Shown: positions 51,458-60,898, counted from the first letter of the stretch. The stretch is 64,000 nucleotides of DNA from Hyphomicrobiales bacterium (GCA_900472675.1 UCJA01000010.1:372001-436000); one strand, 5' to 3'. Notes: a model not told the origin generated them from the letters alone. Program-made: numbers and translations.

Positions 51458-52261
51458 ATGCTTGGTTTCGGTTACAGTAATTCTGCAAGAGGCGTCGGTC
51501 TCGCCCTCATCCTGTCTCTCGCCGGCATCGGCGCCGCGACGATGAGCGCCGCCGCCGATTCCGGCGTGGTGCGGATCGCGGTCGAGGGCGCCTTTCCGCC
51601 ATTCAACTACGTCGATTCCAACGGCCAGCTGCAGGGCTTCGATGTCGACGTGGCGCGCGCCCTGTGCGAAGCCGCAGAGATGAAGTGCGAGTTCGTCATC
51701 CAGGAATGGACGGGGATGATCCCCAATCTTCTGGGCCACCGCTACGATGCGATCATCTCATCGCTGTCGATGAGTGCGGAGCGCCGCCAGAAGGTTGCCT
51801 TTTCGCCGAAGTACTACGACAGCCCGTCGGTCTTCATCGTGCGCAAGGGCTCTGGCCCCAAGGGCGTCTTGCCGAACGACCTGAAGGGCCTGAGGCTCGG
51901 CATCACGTCGGAAACCTCGCAGGAAGCCTATATCAAGAGGTTCTACACCGAGGTGCCCACGACAGTGTTCCACGCCTCTCCCGACCTCTACAAGGGGTTG
52001 GCCGACGGCAGCGTCGACATCATCATCGAGGATAAGCTTGCCATCTATGACTGGCTGGCCAACACCAAGGATGGAAGCTGCTGCGAATTCACCGGCCCCG
52101 ACATCAAGGACGTCGAGTATTTCGGAGACGGCGCCGGCATTGCCCTTCGTCCTGCCGACAGTGCGCTGCTCGCCCGCTTCTCGAAGGCGCTGGACGCCAT
52201 CCAGTCCAACGACGTCTACGACACCATCAACGCCAAGTATTTTCCGTTCAGCATCCGGTGA
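51458..52261 (+). CDS. Amino-acid-type (family 3) periplasmic binding protein
   Basis: A 267-residue protein started at ATG 51458 so that it opens with a signal peptide (LGFGYSNSARGVGLALILSL, cleavage near SAA-ADS). ATG 51395, with AAGGG upstream, is an alternative that would bury the signal. VRIAVEGAFPPFNYVDSNGQ and GFDVDVARALCEA are the SBP_bac_3 signature. KEWTGMI-like QEWTGMIPNLL and SSLSMSAERRQKVAFS follow, with the Arg that holds the amino-acid carboxylate. No permease or ATPase gene is nearby, so it is an orphan that serves a distant transporter or a sensor. Confidence 0.87.
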   Translation: MLGFGYSNSARGVGLALILSLAGIGAATMSAAADSGVVRIAVEGAFPPFNYVDSNGQLQGFDVDVARALCEAAEMKCEFVIQEWTGMIPNLLGHRYDAIISSLSMSAERRQKVAFSPKYYDSPSVFIVRKGSGPKGVLPNDLKGLRLGITSETSQEAYIKRFYTEVPTTVFHASPDLYKGLADGSVDIIIEDKLAIYDWLANTKDGSCCEFTGPDIKDVEYFGDGAGIALRPADSALLARFSKALDAIQSNDVYDTINAKYFPFSIR

Positions 52262-52371
52262 GGGGATGAGGTTTGCCGACAGTCGGCATCGGCAGGCGCG
52301 GTGATACGCCGCGCGTGCGGAACCAAAGGCAGCAGCAATCGCTTCCCATCCTGAACAATGGAGAGAGCGAC

Positions 52372-52683
52372 ATGTCCGACGAAAGCGTGAAAACCATCCA
52401 GGCGAGCTTTGCCACCCGCGTAGCTGCCGACCTGGCCATCGAACACCTGACCCAGCAGTACGGCATAGACCGCACCAACGTGTTCGTTCAGGCCGCAGGT
52501 TCAGCCAACACCGCGGGAACGGAGATTTCCGGGGGAGATGCTGCGACCAAGCTGGAAGAGGCTCGGGACGATGGAGCCCAGCGGGGTGAGATCGAGGTGT
52601 CGGCCGACGTCAGCGAAGCTCAGGCTGACGATGCAAGGCGGGCCATGGAAGAAGCGGGCGCTGTGCGGGTGTCGTTCGCCTGA
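52372..52683 (+). CDS. Small hypothetical protein, predicted ferredoxin-like fold
   Basis: A 103-residue soluble protein with GGAGAG before ATG 52372. The pattern is strand-helix-strand twice: KTIQASFATRVAADLAIEHL...NVFVQAAG, then GEIEVSADVSEAQADDARRAM...AVRVSFA, separated by a flexible Gly/Ala/Thr linker. This suggests a ferredoxin-like sandwich. The composition, acidic and low in Cys and Trp, recalls small stress-induced proteins, but I cannot assign a function. It converges on the polymerase gene with a 7-bp gap. Confidence 0.65.
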   Translation: MSDESVKTIQASFATRVAADLAIEHLTQQYGIDRTNVFVQAAGSANTAGTEISGGDAATKLEEARDDGAQRGEIEVSADVSEAQADDARRAMEEAGAVRVSFA

Positions 52684-52690
52684 TACTGTA

Positions 52691-54229
52691 TCACTGATTG
52701 ACCGAAGCGTCGGCATACTCTCTCTGATCGAACTGTCTAAAGTGCCCGCCAAGCAGGGCGCCGACGAGCAGCATGCAAAGGCCAAGAGACAGGGGCGCGA
52801 AATACGCCTCCTCCTGGAAGAAGGCATTGGCCGTGATCACCGAGGGGGCGACGAAGCCGAATACAAACAGGCTTGATCGCGTCTGAAGGAAATAGGTCCA
52901 ACACCTGCGGCCGAGTGCAAGCACTGCACCGAAAATGGCAAAGGCGGCGATCCCCATCTGGTAGAGCAGAACGCCGACCGTGCTTTCCACCGGTACGGTT
53001 GTGGCGCCGCTTGCCTGCGCTGCCTGCCAGTCCACCGTCTGGCCCTGCGCGGACACGACGCCCCCGCTGCCCAGTCCGTGACCGGCTGGGTTGGAGATGA
53101 ACTCGCGCAGCCCGCTCATCAGGCCGAGCACGTGATAATCCTGCGAGCGTATGCCGAGAATGGTCGTGCCGACGATGTAGACCAGAAGCATGCCGCCGAA
53201 GGGCAGCAGCAGCTGTCGCGGACGGATGATCCGGGTCCCCACATACATTAGCGTGAACAGGAAGAAGAGCACCAGCGCGCCCTTAGCGCCCACGAAGATC
53301 ATTACCGGCAGCGCCAGCAGAGGTAGCCAGACCACACCCTGTGCCATGCACCAGATGCCGAGGATCGACAGCGCATACCCATAGCTGATCGGGTGGAAAT
53401 TCGGGCCGCTCAGCCGGAAGATGCGGATTGCATTCTCGCCGGCACCCGTAATGTTGAACAGGGGAACCGTCATATAGTCCTCAATGCCGCGCAGCACGAA
53501 GCCTGTCTGTTCCATCTGCTTCTGGAACGCCCCTGACAGGATCTCGTCGTACATGCGCAGATGGATGTAGCGATCACCGTTGAAGAGCGACAGGAATGAG
53601 GTCGTGAAGAACAGCTCGCAATAGCCGTAAAGAACGATCGCCAGCATGAAGACGGCCACTGTGGGGAGCAGCGCAAGGCGAAACCGGTAGCCGCAGACCA
53701 GCGACACATAGAAGCAGGCGAGCGGCGTGCAGAGGTTCCGGAAGTAGATGATGGCGTCGCGTCCATTACCCACCGCCAGCCCCAGGGCCATGTAGACCAT
53801 GATCAGACCAAGCGTCAGCCAGAGCAGTCTAATATAGCGCAGAACCGCGGCCGAATACTGCTGCGGCTGCAGGATGGTAGACAGCATAGCGCTTCCGAAT
53901 GCCGTCATCAGGATCACGAAGTTCAGCGCCCGCATCGTGTCGAAGGTCGAGGTGTCATCGACCATGCCTGTCATGAAGGCGACGAATGAGTTCTGGAAGA
54001 GCATCGAGAACAGGATGAGCGCGGGCAGCATGCGCGCGTGCAGAAAGGCAAGGGCCAGTGTCGCGAGCATGGCAAGGCCGAAGCCAAGGAGGATATTGCC
54101 CGGCATCAGCAGGACGCCAAGCAGCATGATCGCGGCGCTGCCGAAGAAATCGGTCAATACGCTGCGGGTGCCTTGTGCGAGCCCGGTAGCGCGTGCTCGA
54201 GGCAGGCTTTCCGCGCTGACGGCGCTCAT
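52691..54229 (-). CDS. Wzy-like polysaccharide polymerase / O-antigen-ligase-type membrane protein
   Basis: A 512-residue protein with about 11-12 hydrophobic segments and a long periplasmic loop in the second half (about residues 370-420, GLRSQDYHVLG-like GIRSQDYHVLGLMSGLREF, then NPAGHGLGSGGVV). The loop motif with HGLGSGG is typical of Wzy/WaaL proteins such as those with the O-antigen-ligase domain. It would join lipid-linked repeat units in the periplasm. Its start overlaps the flippase stop (ATGA). I cannot separate polymerase from ligase by sequence alone, but the Wzx and chain-length neighbours favour polymerase. Confidence 0.75.
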   Translation of the reverse strand: MSAVSAESLPRARATGLAQGTRSVLTDFFGSAAIMLLGVLLMPGNILLGFGLAMLATLALAFLHARMLPALILFSMLFQNSFVAFMTGMVDDTSTFDTMRALNFVILMTAFGSAMLSTILQPQQYSAAVLRYIRLLWLTLGLIMVYMALGLAVGNGRDAIIYFRNLCTPLACFYVSLVCGYRFRLALLPTVAVFMLAIVLYGYCELFFTTSFLSLFNGDRYIHLRMYDEILSGAFQKQMEQTGFVLRGIEDYMTVPLFNITGAGENAIRIFRLSGPNFHPISYGYALSILGIWCMAQGVVWLPLLALPVMIFVGAKGALVLFFLFTLMYVGTRIIRPRQLLLPFGGMLLVYIVGTTILGIRSQDYHVLGLMSGLREFISNPAGHGLGSGGVVSAQGQTVDWQAAQASGATTVPVESTVGVLLYQMGIAAFAIFGAVLALGRRCWTYFLQTRSSLFVFGFVAPSVITANAFFQEEAYFAPLSLGLCMLLVGALLGGHFRQFDQREYADASVNQ

Positions 54230-55509
54230 GGCGTGGCGCCCTTCAACCGGAACGATGGGACGGCGCCGCGATAGCTCCGGTACATGCTGACGAGACCGGC
54301 AAGATAGGCAATGCCCACAGAGATGACGGCGCTATTGGCGTCGAACCGACCCAGCGCCAGCGCGGCAAGCACCACCACGGCCATCACGGCCATGGAGACT
54401 GCATTGGCATGGGCAACCGCGCGGCTTTGCCGCATCACGGTCAGCGCCGCCTCGAAGGGGGAGGAAAATACCACAGGCACCAGGGCGAGCGCCCAGAGGC
54501 GGGCCGTGGTGGTCGCCGACAGGCCGTTTTCGCCATAGAGTAGCCAGAGCAGCGGCTCGGTGATGAGCAGAATGACAATCAGCGGAAGGGTGCAGGTGAC
54601 GAGCAGGGTGCCGTGCATGACGCGGACCCTTTGCCCGATTGCCTGCTCACCCTCTTCGGCAATGATGCGCGCCATCCGCGAGCGTTCCGTGTCCACGACC
54701 GCATGCTGCACGAGCGTCAGCGGGCGGATCAGCGTCCGGGCGAAGGAAAAGACGGCGACGGCTGCCGGTCCGGACACGATGCCGAGCAGCACCTGCGCGC
54801 CATTGGTGGCGATGTGGAGCGCGACACTTGCGGTGGCAAATTCCATCATCGTGCGGCGCAGTTCGAACAGCTTGGCGAAGGCAGCGCGGGAATATCGCGC
54901 CCGCGATGCCACCCAGATCATGAAGGCTGCAGAGGAAATGCCGTAGCCGAGACTGATGACGGTGGCACCCACGACTGCATCGGCGTGGGGCGCCAGCCAC
55001 ATCAAAAACAGGCCTCCCAGCGTCACGACGGCGATGCAGATGGCATTGGCAAGCGCCAGCACCGGTCGCCCAAGCAGATAGAAGGCCTGGCGCAGGAAGA
55101 GGAAGAGCGAGCCGCAGAAGCTGACTGGCGCCGCCAGCATGGTGGCGAGCCCCATGGCCGGATCATAGGGCCGCAACAGCAGGCCAGCCACGAAAAGGAC
55201 GAGCGCGCAGATCGCGGTGGTCGCGATATTCAGCGCAATGAAGCTGCCGAAAGTTTCGAGATCGGTTTCCGGCCTCGGGCAGGTTGCCGTCAGCGGCAGC
55301 ACCACGATGGCGCGCTGCAAGGCCTCGACCAGCATCCAGAGCACAAGGCTGGAGGCGACGATGCCGACCTCGTCCAGGCCGATCTGGCGCGACATGATGG
55401 CAAGCGAGGCAAGGCTGGTGGCCGCCACGATCGCCTGTTCGGTCACGCCGATCAGCCATTGCTGGGCGCGGATGCGCTGGATGATCGCGCCGAGAGAAAA
55501 GCGCCTCAT
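54226..55509 (-). CDS. Wzx-like polysaccharide flippase
   Basis: A 427-residue polytopic protein started at ATG 55509, with about 12 helices. The N-terminus WLIGVTEQAIVAATSLASLA, then MSRQIGLDEVGIVASSLVLWML, is typical of the MATE/MOP-fold polysaccharide exporters. LVQHAVVDTERSRMARIIAEEGE is a conserved cytoplasmic loop. It should flip undecaprenyl-linked repeat units across the inner membrane. It overlaps the GH5 gene upstream by 4 nt and the polymerase gene downstream by 4 nt. Confidence 0.8.
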   Translation of the reverse strand: MRRFSLGAIIQRIRAQQWLIGVTEQAIVAATSLASLAIMSRQIGLDEVGIVASSLVLWMLVEALQRAIVVLPLTATCPRPETDLETFGSFIALNIATTAICALVLFVAGLLLRPYDPAMGLATMLAAPVSFCGSLFLFLRQAFYLLGRPVLALANAICIAVVTLGGLFLMWLAPHADAVVGATVISLGYGISSAAFMIWVASRARYSRAAFAKLFELRRTMMEFATASVALHIATNGAQVLLGIVSGPAAVAVFSFARTLIRPLTLVQHAVVDTERSRMARIIAEEGEQAIGQRVRVMHGTLLVTCTLPLIVILLITEPLLWLLYGENGLSATTTARLWALALVPVVFSSPFEAALTVMRQSRAVAHANAVSMAVMAVVVLAALALGRFDANSAVISVGIAYLAGLVSMYRSYRGAVPSFRLKGATP

Positions 55510-56648
55510 GGCTTTCTCCCCAGAAGCGCATCGATCATCAACGGATCGACGGTAGCGGGCCTGTTCCTGTCCGTCATGAAACCGAACCCCTGGTCGATCT
55601 CCCAATGGGCCCAGCCGAAGCCGCCATCCTCGGCGCCGGTGCGCAGGGCCTTGAGCCAGAGCGCCCGGTCGCTGGGCTTGGCGCCGCTGCGAAACACGCC
55701 GAACTCGTTGACCGTGACCGGCCAGCCGGTCTTGACCGACCAGTCCTTGAGGCGGGCCATGTCCTTGCCGACCCGGGCGGGCGTCCAGTCGGTCTCTGTC
55801 TCCTTGTCGATGAGCGCTACCGCATCCGGATGCCCCTTGACCTGCATCCGCTGGCGCAGGCCACGGACACTGTCGAGATTGCGCGAGGAAGGAAAAGGAA
55901 AGCCGCTGATCGCCTTCAACGGCCCTTCGGACCAGGTCTGCGCCTGATGGGTGAAGATCATCGGGTAGTAATAGTGGACGGCGACGATCGCATTGTCGTC
56001 CTTGGGGCCTTTGTCGGCCAGGGTCTCTTCCACCGTCTGGTAGTTGGCGGCACCCCAGACGAGCGTATGCGCCGTCGTGCTGCGGCGGATCGTTTCGACC
56101 AGCGTCTGTCGCAGTTTCGGCCAGAGATCTGTGGGCAGCGCCGGCTCGTTCAGCATTTCCAGCATCACGGCGTCGGCCGGTTGGTCGGCGCAGAGCGGCA
56201 AAAGCGTCCGCCATGCCTCCACAATCATGTCTGCACCCTGGTCGGGATGCTGGCGAAGCAAGTCTGCGCTCTTCGGGCCCGGATGCATGTCGAGCGTTAC
56301 GGTAAAGCCCGCTGACAGGAACTGGCCGACTGCAAGATCAATCGCCGCCAGGAACAGCGAGGTCTGGCGGGCGTCCTGGCGCAGCAGGGCAGGCTCGATC
56401 GGCAGCCGGATGCTGTCGAAGCCGAGCCTGTGCAGAGCCGCCAAAGCCTGGGATTCGATCCGGCGCATCTCCGCCAAAGGAGTGTCGCCGATGCCCGGCA
56501 GGTTGAAGCCCCGCCGTGCCTTGCCAAGCCGTCGTGCCGCCGTGGTGGCGCCATCGCTGGCGCCTTGGCTCGGGCCGGCCGCGCTCGCGAAGGCGCCAGT
56601 GCCCAGAGCGGCGAGCAACGTCCTCCTCGATAGCGTCAAAAGGGTCAT
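55506..56648 (-). CDS. Secreted GH5-type glycoside hydrolase
   Basis: A 380-residue protein with an export signal that starts TLSRRTLLAALGTGAFASAA; the twin arginine suggests possible Tat export. The (beta/alpha)8 barrel has the GH5 acid/base Glu168 (EMLNEP), HYYYP, and nucleophile Glu315 (VTVNEFGVF), with RLPIEP and LDMHPG earlier. This is the cellulase-like clan A pattern. It sits between chain-length and flippase genes with a 4-nt overlap, so it probably trims or releases the polymer made by this cluster in the periplasm rather than degrading plant cellulose. Confidence 0.82.
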   Translation of the reverse strand: MTLLTLSRRTLLAALGTGAFASAAGPSQGASDGATTAARRLGKARRGFNLPGIGDTPLAEMRRIESQALAALHRLGFDSIRLPIEPALLRQDARQTSLFLAAIDLAVGQFLSAGFTVTLDMHPGPKSADLLRQHPDQGADMIVEAWRTLLPLCADQPADAVMLEMLNEPALPTDLWPKLRQTLVETIRRSTTAHTLVWGAANYQTVEETLADKGPKDDNAIVAVHYYYPMIFTHQAQTWSEGPLKAISGFPFPSSRNLDSVRGLRQRMQVKGHPDAVALIDKETETDWTPARVGKDMARLKDWSVKTGWPVTVNEFGVFRSGAKPSDRALWLKALRTGAEDGGFGWAHWEIDQGFGFMTDRNRPATVDPLMIDALLGRKP

Positions 56649-56693
56649 TCGAAGGCTTTCGTGGCCTGGAGCATCATGATCCGGCTGGGCTGA

Positions 56694-58280
56694 TTATCGC
56701 AATCCCGTCCCGGTACCGAAGCGTCGCGGATGGCGTGATGCGTCGGGCAGGGCGGGGTCGTCGGGAGGAATCTGGCTGAGCAGGCTCGGAACAGGTGGCC
56801 GGGCCGGGCGTCGCCGGACCGGTTCCGGTTCCCGCTCCGGCTCGACAGCGCGGGTGACCGTCGGCGCAGCCATGCCGCTGCGCAGAAAGGCCAGCACGAT
56901 GCCGCCGGCAAGGCCGACAAAGCCGGCCAGTGCCAGTACGACGGTGCCCTTGGGCCAGGTCGCCTTGGAGGGCGGCACGGCCGCCGTAATGACTTCCGCA
57001 TCCGGACGGGCCATGCTTGCCTGTTCGCCCGTCTCGCGCGACCGCTGCAGGTATTCTTCCAGTACCTTGCGCCGTGCATCCGCTTCGCGCTCGAGGGCGC
57101 GCAGCTGCACTTCTGCCTGGCGCATGCCGCGGATGGTCTGCACCAGCTGATCCACCTTGGCCTTGGTCGTGGCCAGATTGCTCTTGGCCACATTCAGGTC
57201 CAGCTTGGCGCCGTCGACGACGCGGTCGGCTTCCCGCTGCATCTGCCGCTGCAGCTCGTTCATCTCGAGCTTCTGGCTCTGGATATTGGGGTGCCGTGCA
57301 CCCAGCGTATTCGTGAGGCGTTGCAGCTCTGCTTCCCGCGCATTGTACTGCGAGCGCAGCTGGGCGGCCGTCACGGAATCGATCGCGCCGAAGTTCTGCG
57401 GTCCGCCCTTGGCCGCTGTGATCAGCTGTTTGTAGCGGGCTTCCGCCGCGCTCTGGTTGGCCGTGGCCGTGGACAGCTGCTGGCTGGCCTGCATGAGTTC
57501 CGATTCAAACAGCGCCGGTCCCTGGCTGAAACCGTCGAAGCCTTCGGATGCCTTGAAGTCCTCCACCTGGCGTTCCGCCTGGTCGACGCCGGCGCGCAGC
57601 TCGATCAGGCGCCCTTCCAGCATGGAGGTGGCGTCGCGGGTGGAGCCGCTCTTCTTGGCGATCTGTTCGGAGACGTAGCGTTCCGCAATCGCATTGGCGA
57701 GCCGTGCTGCCTTGTCCGCATCCTTCGACTTGACGGCGATCGTCAGGATGTAGGTGAGGCCACGTCGCTCGACCTTCAGCGCATCGGTAAATTTGTCGAA
57801 GGCGTCCTGTTCGGCATGCGGGTTGTCGGCGTGCCAACCGATGAGGCGCGCGAGCAGGCCGCCGCCTGAAAATTCGCTGTCTTCGGCAAGCTTCAGATTC
57901 TGGAACAGCGGAAACAGCAGCTGTCGGGACGTGATGATTTCCACCTGGCTTTCCAGCATGGCGGCATCCTGGCCCACTCCATCCGCAACGGCCGCGGAGG
58001 GCACGATATTCGGCACCTTCGGGTCGATCAGCAGCACGGTTTCCGCTTGGTAAGTCTTCGGAGTGACGGCAAGATAGGCGGCGCCGCACAGCAGCGACAG
58101 GATCAGCGTCAGGCCGATGGTCTTGTAGCCGGAACGCAGCGTGCCGAGGATCTGGCGCATGTCAAGGAGGCCGGCATCCTGGTCCTGAGGCCGCCGTTCG
58201 CTGGATACGGGATGTGCGTGATCGTCTCGTATTGTGCTCAAAGAACCGAAGCCTCGTGCTGGTGGCGCAGATATAGTCAC
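56694..58280 (-). CDS. Polysaccharide co-polymerase (Wzz/Wzc-type chain-length protein, no kinase)
   Basis: 528 residues from GTG 58280; this start has no good ribosome site and a later TTG or ATG 58160 is possible. Helix 1 is IGLTLILSLLCGAAYLAV, followed by the Wzz segment YQAETVLLIDPKVPN. A long coiled-coil region lies in the periplasm (about residues 215-430, e.g. QLRSQYNAREAELQRLTN). Helix 2 is TVVLALAGFVGLAGGIVLAF. A short proline/arginine-rich tail ends the protein and there is no Walker-type kinase domain. It controls chain length and export, and may pair with a separate kinase elsewhere. It leads the reverse exopolysaccharide operon. Confidence 0.83.
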   Translation of the reverse strand: MTISAPPARGFGSLSTIRDDHAHPVSSERRPQDQDAGLLDMRQILGTLRSGYKTIGLTLILSLLCGAAYLAVTPKTYQAETVLLIDPKVPNIVPSAAVADGVGQDAAMLESQVEIITSRQLLFPLFQNLKLAEDSEFSGGGLLARLIGWHADNPHAEQDAFDKFTDALKVERRGLTYILTIAVKSKDADKAARLANAIAERYVSEQIAKKSGSTRDATSMLEGRLIELRAGVDQAERQVEDFKASEGFDGFSQGPALFESELMQASQQLSTATANQSAAEARYKQLITAAKGGPQNFGAIDSVTAAQLRSQYNAREAELQRLTNTLGARHPNIQSQKLEMNELQRQMQREADRVVDGAKLDLNVAKSNLATTKAKVDQLVQTIRGMRQAEVQLRALEREADARRKVLEEYLQRSRETGEQASMARPDAEVITAAVPPSKATWPKGTVVLALAGFVGLAGGIVLAFLRSGMAAPTVTRAVEPEREPEPVRRRPARPPVPSLLSQIPPDDPALPDASRHPRRFGTGTGLR

Positions 58281-58325
58281 CGCGTTGGCAGTATTGCATG
58301 CGCTTTGTATCAGAGTGGTTAATGT

Positions 58326-58351
58326 GTTAAATCCAATACATTAGGATTAAC
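58326..58351. promoter_or_regulatory. AT-rich inverted repeat in the exopolysaccharide divergent promoter
   Basis: GTTAAATCC (58326-58334) and GGATTAAC (58344-58351) form an inverted repeat with one bulged base. It lies in the AT-rich gap between the divergent chain-length and GT26 genes. GGATTAACAA recurs at 62789-62798, upstream of the tandem-hydrolase gene of the same cluster, so it may be a shared regulatory element. Confidence 0.35.
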
Positions 58352-58434
58352 AACCTTTTACCAGCGCAGGCACTTCTGATTGATGTTAGGACACGTTGCG
58401 AAACCGGGCCTTGCGGCCAAACTGGGCATCACGC

Positions 58435-59178
58435 ATGACTAAGGCGATTGTAGCCGGAATTAACACGACGACAATGGGACGCGACGATCTAGAAGATTTC
58501 GTGTTTTTAAGCGTCCGTGGCGGCAGGGAAGGGTCCCGGCCGAAGCTGCTTTACGACATCAATGGGCACGCCATCAGCCTGTTCCGGTCCGATCACCGCT
58601 ACCGCGAGGCGCTCGAGGCTGCGGACCTCGTCCATGCGGACGGGCAGTCGGTCGTGGTGGCGTCGCGCCTGCTCTGCGCCCAACCGATCCGTGAACGGAC
58701 GGCGACCACGGACATGCTGCTGGACTATGCGGTGCGGGCGGAAAAGGAAGGGGTCAGCTTCTTTCTGCTGGGCGGCGACGAGGTCACCAACGCAGCCTGT
58801 GCAGCGCGGCTGCGCGAACTGTATCCGACCCTCAAGATCGCCGGTCGCCACCACGGCTATTTCTCGTCCGCCGAAGAGGCTTCCGTCCTGCAGGCGATCG
58901 AAGACAGCGGCGCCGACATCCTCTGGGTGGGACTGGGCAAGCCGCTGGAACAGATCTTCGGCGTGCGGGCGCGCGAACGCCTGTCGTGCAGCTGGATCAT
59001 CACCTGCGGCGGCTGCTTCAACTACACCACGGGCCGGTACCGCCGGGCTCCGAAGTGGATGCAGCGCTGGGGTTTCGAGTGGCTGCACCGGATGGCCACC
59101 GAGCCTGACAAGCTGTTCTGGCGCTATCTCTCGACGAACCCGATTGCCACGTTCTGGATCTTGAAGGATTCCCGATGA
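58435..59178 (+). CDS. WecG/TagA/CpsF-family glycosyltransferase (GT26)
   Basis: A 247-residue cytoplasmic enzyme started at ATG 58435. LVHADGQSVVVAS, FFLLGGDEVT, ILWVGLGKPLEQIF and RRAPKWMQRWGFEWLHRMATEP are the ordered GT26 blocks. These enzymes add the second sugar (N-acetylmannosamine, its uronic acid, or glucose) to an undecaprenyl-diphosphate-linked sugar. It overlaps the next glycosyltransferase gene by 4 nt. The initiating phosphosugar transferase is not in the window. Confidence 0.87.
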   Translation: MTKAIVAGINTTTMGRDDLEDFVFLSVRGGREGSRPKLLYDINGHAISLFRSDHRYREALEAADLVHADGQSVVVASRLLCAQPIRERTATTDMLLDYAVRAEKEGVSFFLLGGDEVTNAACAARLRELYPTLKIAGRHHGYFSSAEEASVLQAIEDSGADILWVGLGKPLEQIFGVRARERLSCSWIITCGGCFNYTTGRYRRAPKWMQRWGFEWLHRMATEPDKLFWRYLSTNPIATFWILKDSR

Positions 59179-60143
59179 CCACGGATACCACTGGCTCTGC
59201 CGCGGCCACACCGCTGTTCTCCATCATCATTCCCGCCTACAATCGGGCAAAGATCATCGAGCGGACTCTGCGGTCGGTGCTGGCACAGAGCTTTTCCGAT
59301 TTCGAGTGCCTGGTGATCGACGACGGTTCCAAGGATTCGGCAGAACTTGCCGCTCTCGTCGCATCCTTTCGCGATCAGCGGCTAAAATACTTCCGCCAGG
59401 AAAACGGTGGCGCCAGTGCTGCGCGCAACACTGGTGCAAGGGTCGCATCCGGAGAGTATCTCGTCTATCTGGATTCGGACGACCTCTTTCTGCCCGAAAA
59501 GCTCCGGGAAACGGAGGCGGTCCTGCGTGAGACGCCTGATATCGGCGTCTACAGCCGGGCCTATGTGGATCGCGGCGTCGGCAGATACTGGCTGCGGCCC
59601 GACCGCGCCATCGGCGATGACGAGGAGATGGGTGACTACCTGTTCATCCACAACCAGTTCATCCCCACCTCGACCCTGGTCGTGCCGCGCGAGATTGCCC
59701 GGCAGGTCCAGTTCGACGCCGACCTGCGCCACGTGGAAGACCCCGATTTTTGCTACCGCCTCTATGAAGCGGGGCTGCGGTTCAAGATGATCGAGACGCC
59801 GTTGACGCTCTGGAGCGATGTCAGCGGTCATGCCCGGCTGTCGCAGGAGCCCTCGTCCAACTCGCCGTCCGTCTGGCTCAGCAAGATGAAGGGCAGGATC
59901 CCGAAACGGATCGAACGCGGCTACCGGGTCACCATCCTGGCGAACTACCTTGCCTACCGTCAGCCGTTCACCGTGATGCGCGATCTTCTGGTCGGATGGA
60001 TGCTGGCCGGGGTGCCGTGGAAGATCGTGGCGCGTCAAGCGGTGCGCAGCTTCATGCCGAAGCCCCTCTACCGCCGGCTGGTCAACTCCTACCTGCGCCA
60101 GCACGGGCTGGTGTTGACCCTGCTGATCCCCGGGCTGCTCTAG
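59175..60143 (+). CDS. Family 2 glycosyltransferase
   Basis: A 322-residue GT-A enzyme. FSIIIPAYNRAKIIERTL and CLVIDDGSKDS form the nucleotide-binding half, QENGGASAARNTGA is conserved, and YLDSDDLFLP carries the metal-binding DxD. It lacks clear membrane helices except a hydrophobic C-terminus (LVLTLLIPGLL). It extends the repeat unit after the GT26 enzyme. Its stop codon shares four bases (CTAG) with the stop of the convergent deacetylase. Confidence 0.88.
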   Translation: MTTDTTGSAAATPLFSIIIPAYNRAKIIERTLRSVLAQSFSDFECLVIDDGSKDSAELAALVASFRDQRLKYFRQENGGASAARNTGARVASGEYLVYLDSDDLFLPEKLRETEAVLRETPDIGVYSRAYVDRGVGRYWLRPDRAIGDDEEMGDYLFIHNQFIPTSTLVVPREIARQVQFDADLRHVEDPDFCYRLYEAGLRFKMIETPLTLWSDVSGHARLSQEPSSNSPSVWLSKMKGRIPKRIERGYRVTILANYLAYRQPFTVMRDLLVGWMLAGVPWKIVARQAVRSFMPKPLYRRLVNSYLRQHGLVLTLLIPGLL

Positions 60144-60898
60144 ATCGCAGAGGGACGCTGCGGCGCCGACAAACGGTCGAGCGCCGCGTCGATCTTCAGC
60201 ACCTCGCATCCCAGGTCGAGCGCCCGTGCCACCAGTCGCTCCAGCGTTTCGGGTCGTGCTCCATAGGGGCTCGGCGAGGACGAGACGTCATGGGTGAAGT
60301 AGATCAGCCAGCCGGGATCGGCGACCGCATCGTCCAGCCAAGTGGCAAGGCCCGCATCCTCCGGCTGGCCGATCTCCACCGCACTCAGCTGAAAAGCCGG
60401 AACCCTGCCGCGATTGATGCCGCGATGGCCGCCCCGAGCCGTGCGAAAGCGCGACCGGAGCGCTGGCAGGCCGCCGATTGTGCCCTTGTTGAAGGGGTAG
60501 GCGAAGTTGGACGGCTTGAAGCCTGGCAGCATGCTTTCGAAGAAATCGGCATTCCGAGCAAGATCGTCCGCTCCCGCCGCGGCATTCATGGCGCGCAGCC
60601 CCCGGTGGCTGAAGGTGTGGCAGGCCAGTTCATGTCCGGCTGACGCCAGACGTTGCAGCGAATTGGTATCCGCAAAACCCTTTTCGCGACCCTCGGACGC
60701 CAATCCGCCGGCAATGTAGAACGTGCCCCTGACGCCCATCTGCTCCAGCAGGGTGGCACCGGTCGATGCAGCCGAGAGCGGAATGTCGTCGAAGGTGAAG
60801 CTCACGATCGGGCGGCTGGGCCGCACGCTGATGCGCGGGCTAAGAACATGGCGGATCAGCAGGTTGTCGCCGGCATGCAGCAAGGATGAGGCTGTCAT
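60140..60898 (-). CDS. NodB-type polysaccharide deacetylase
   Basis: A 252-residue carbohydrate-esterase-4 protein. VSFTFDDIPLSA holds the catalytic Asp pair, LACHTFSHRG the two metal histidines, FAYPFNKG motif 3 and IYFTHDVSS the late histidine. There is no signal peptide, so it may act on lipid-linked units in the cytoplasm. It overlaps the tandem-hydrolase gene by 4 nt. It is expected to remove N- or O-acetyl groups from the exopolysaccharide. Confidence 0.85.
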   Translation of the reverse strand: MTASSLLHAGDNLLIRHVLSPRISVRPSRPIVSFTFDDIPLSAASTGATLLEQMGVRGTFYIAGGLASEGREKGFADTNSLQRLASAGHELACHTFSHRGLRAMNAAAGADDLARNADFFESMLPGFKPSNFAYPFNKGTIGGLPALRSRFRTARGGHRGINRGRVPAFQLSAVEIGQPEDAGLATWLDDAVADPGWLIYFTHDVSSSPSPYGARPETLERLVARALDLGCEVLKIDAALDRLSAPQRPSAI

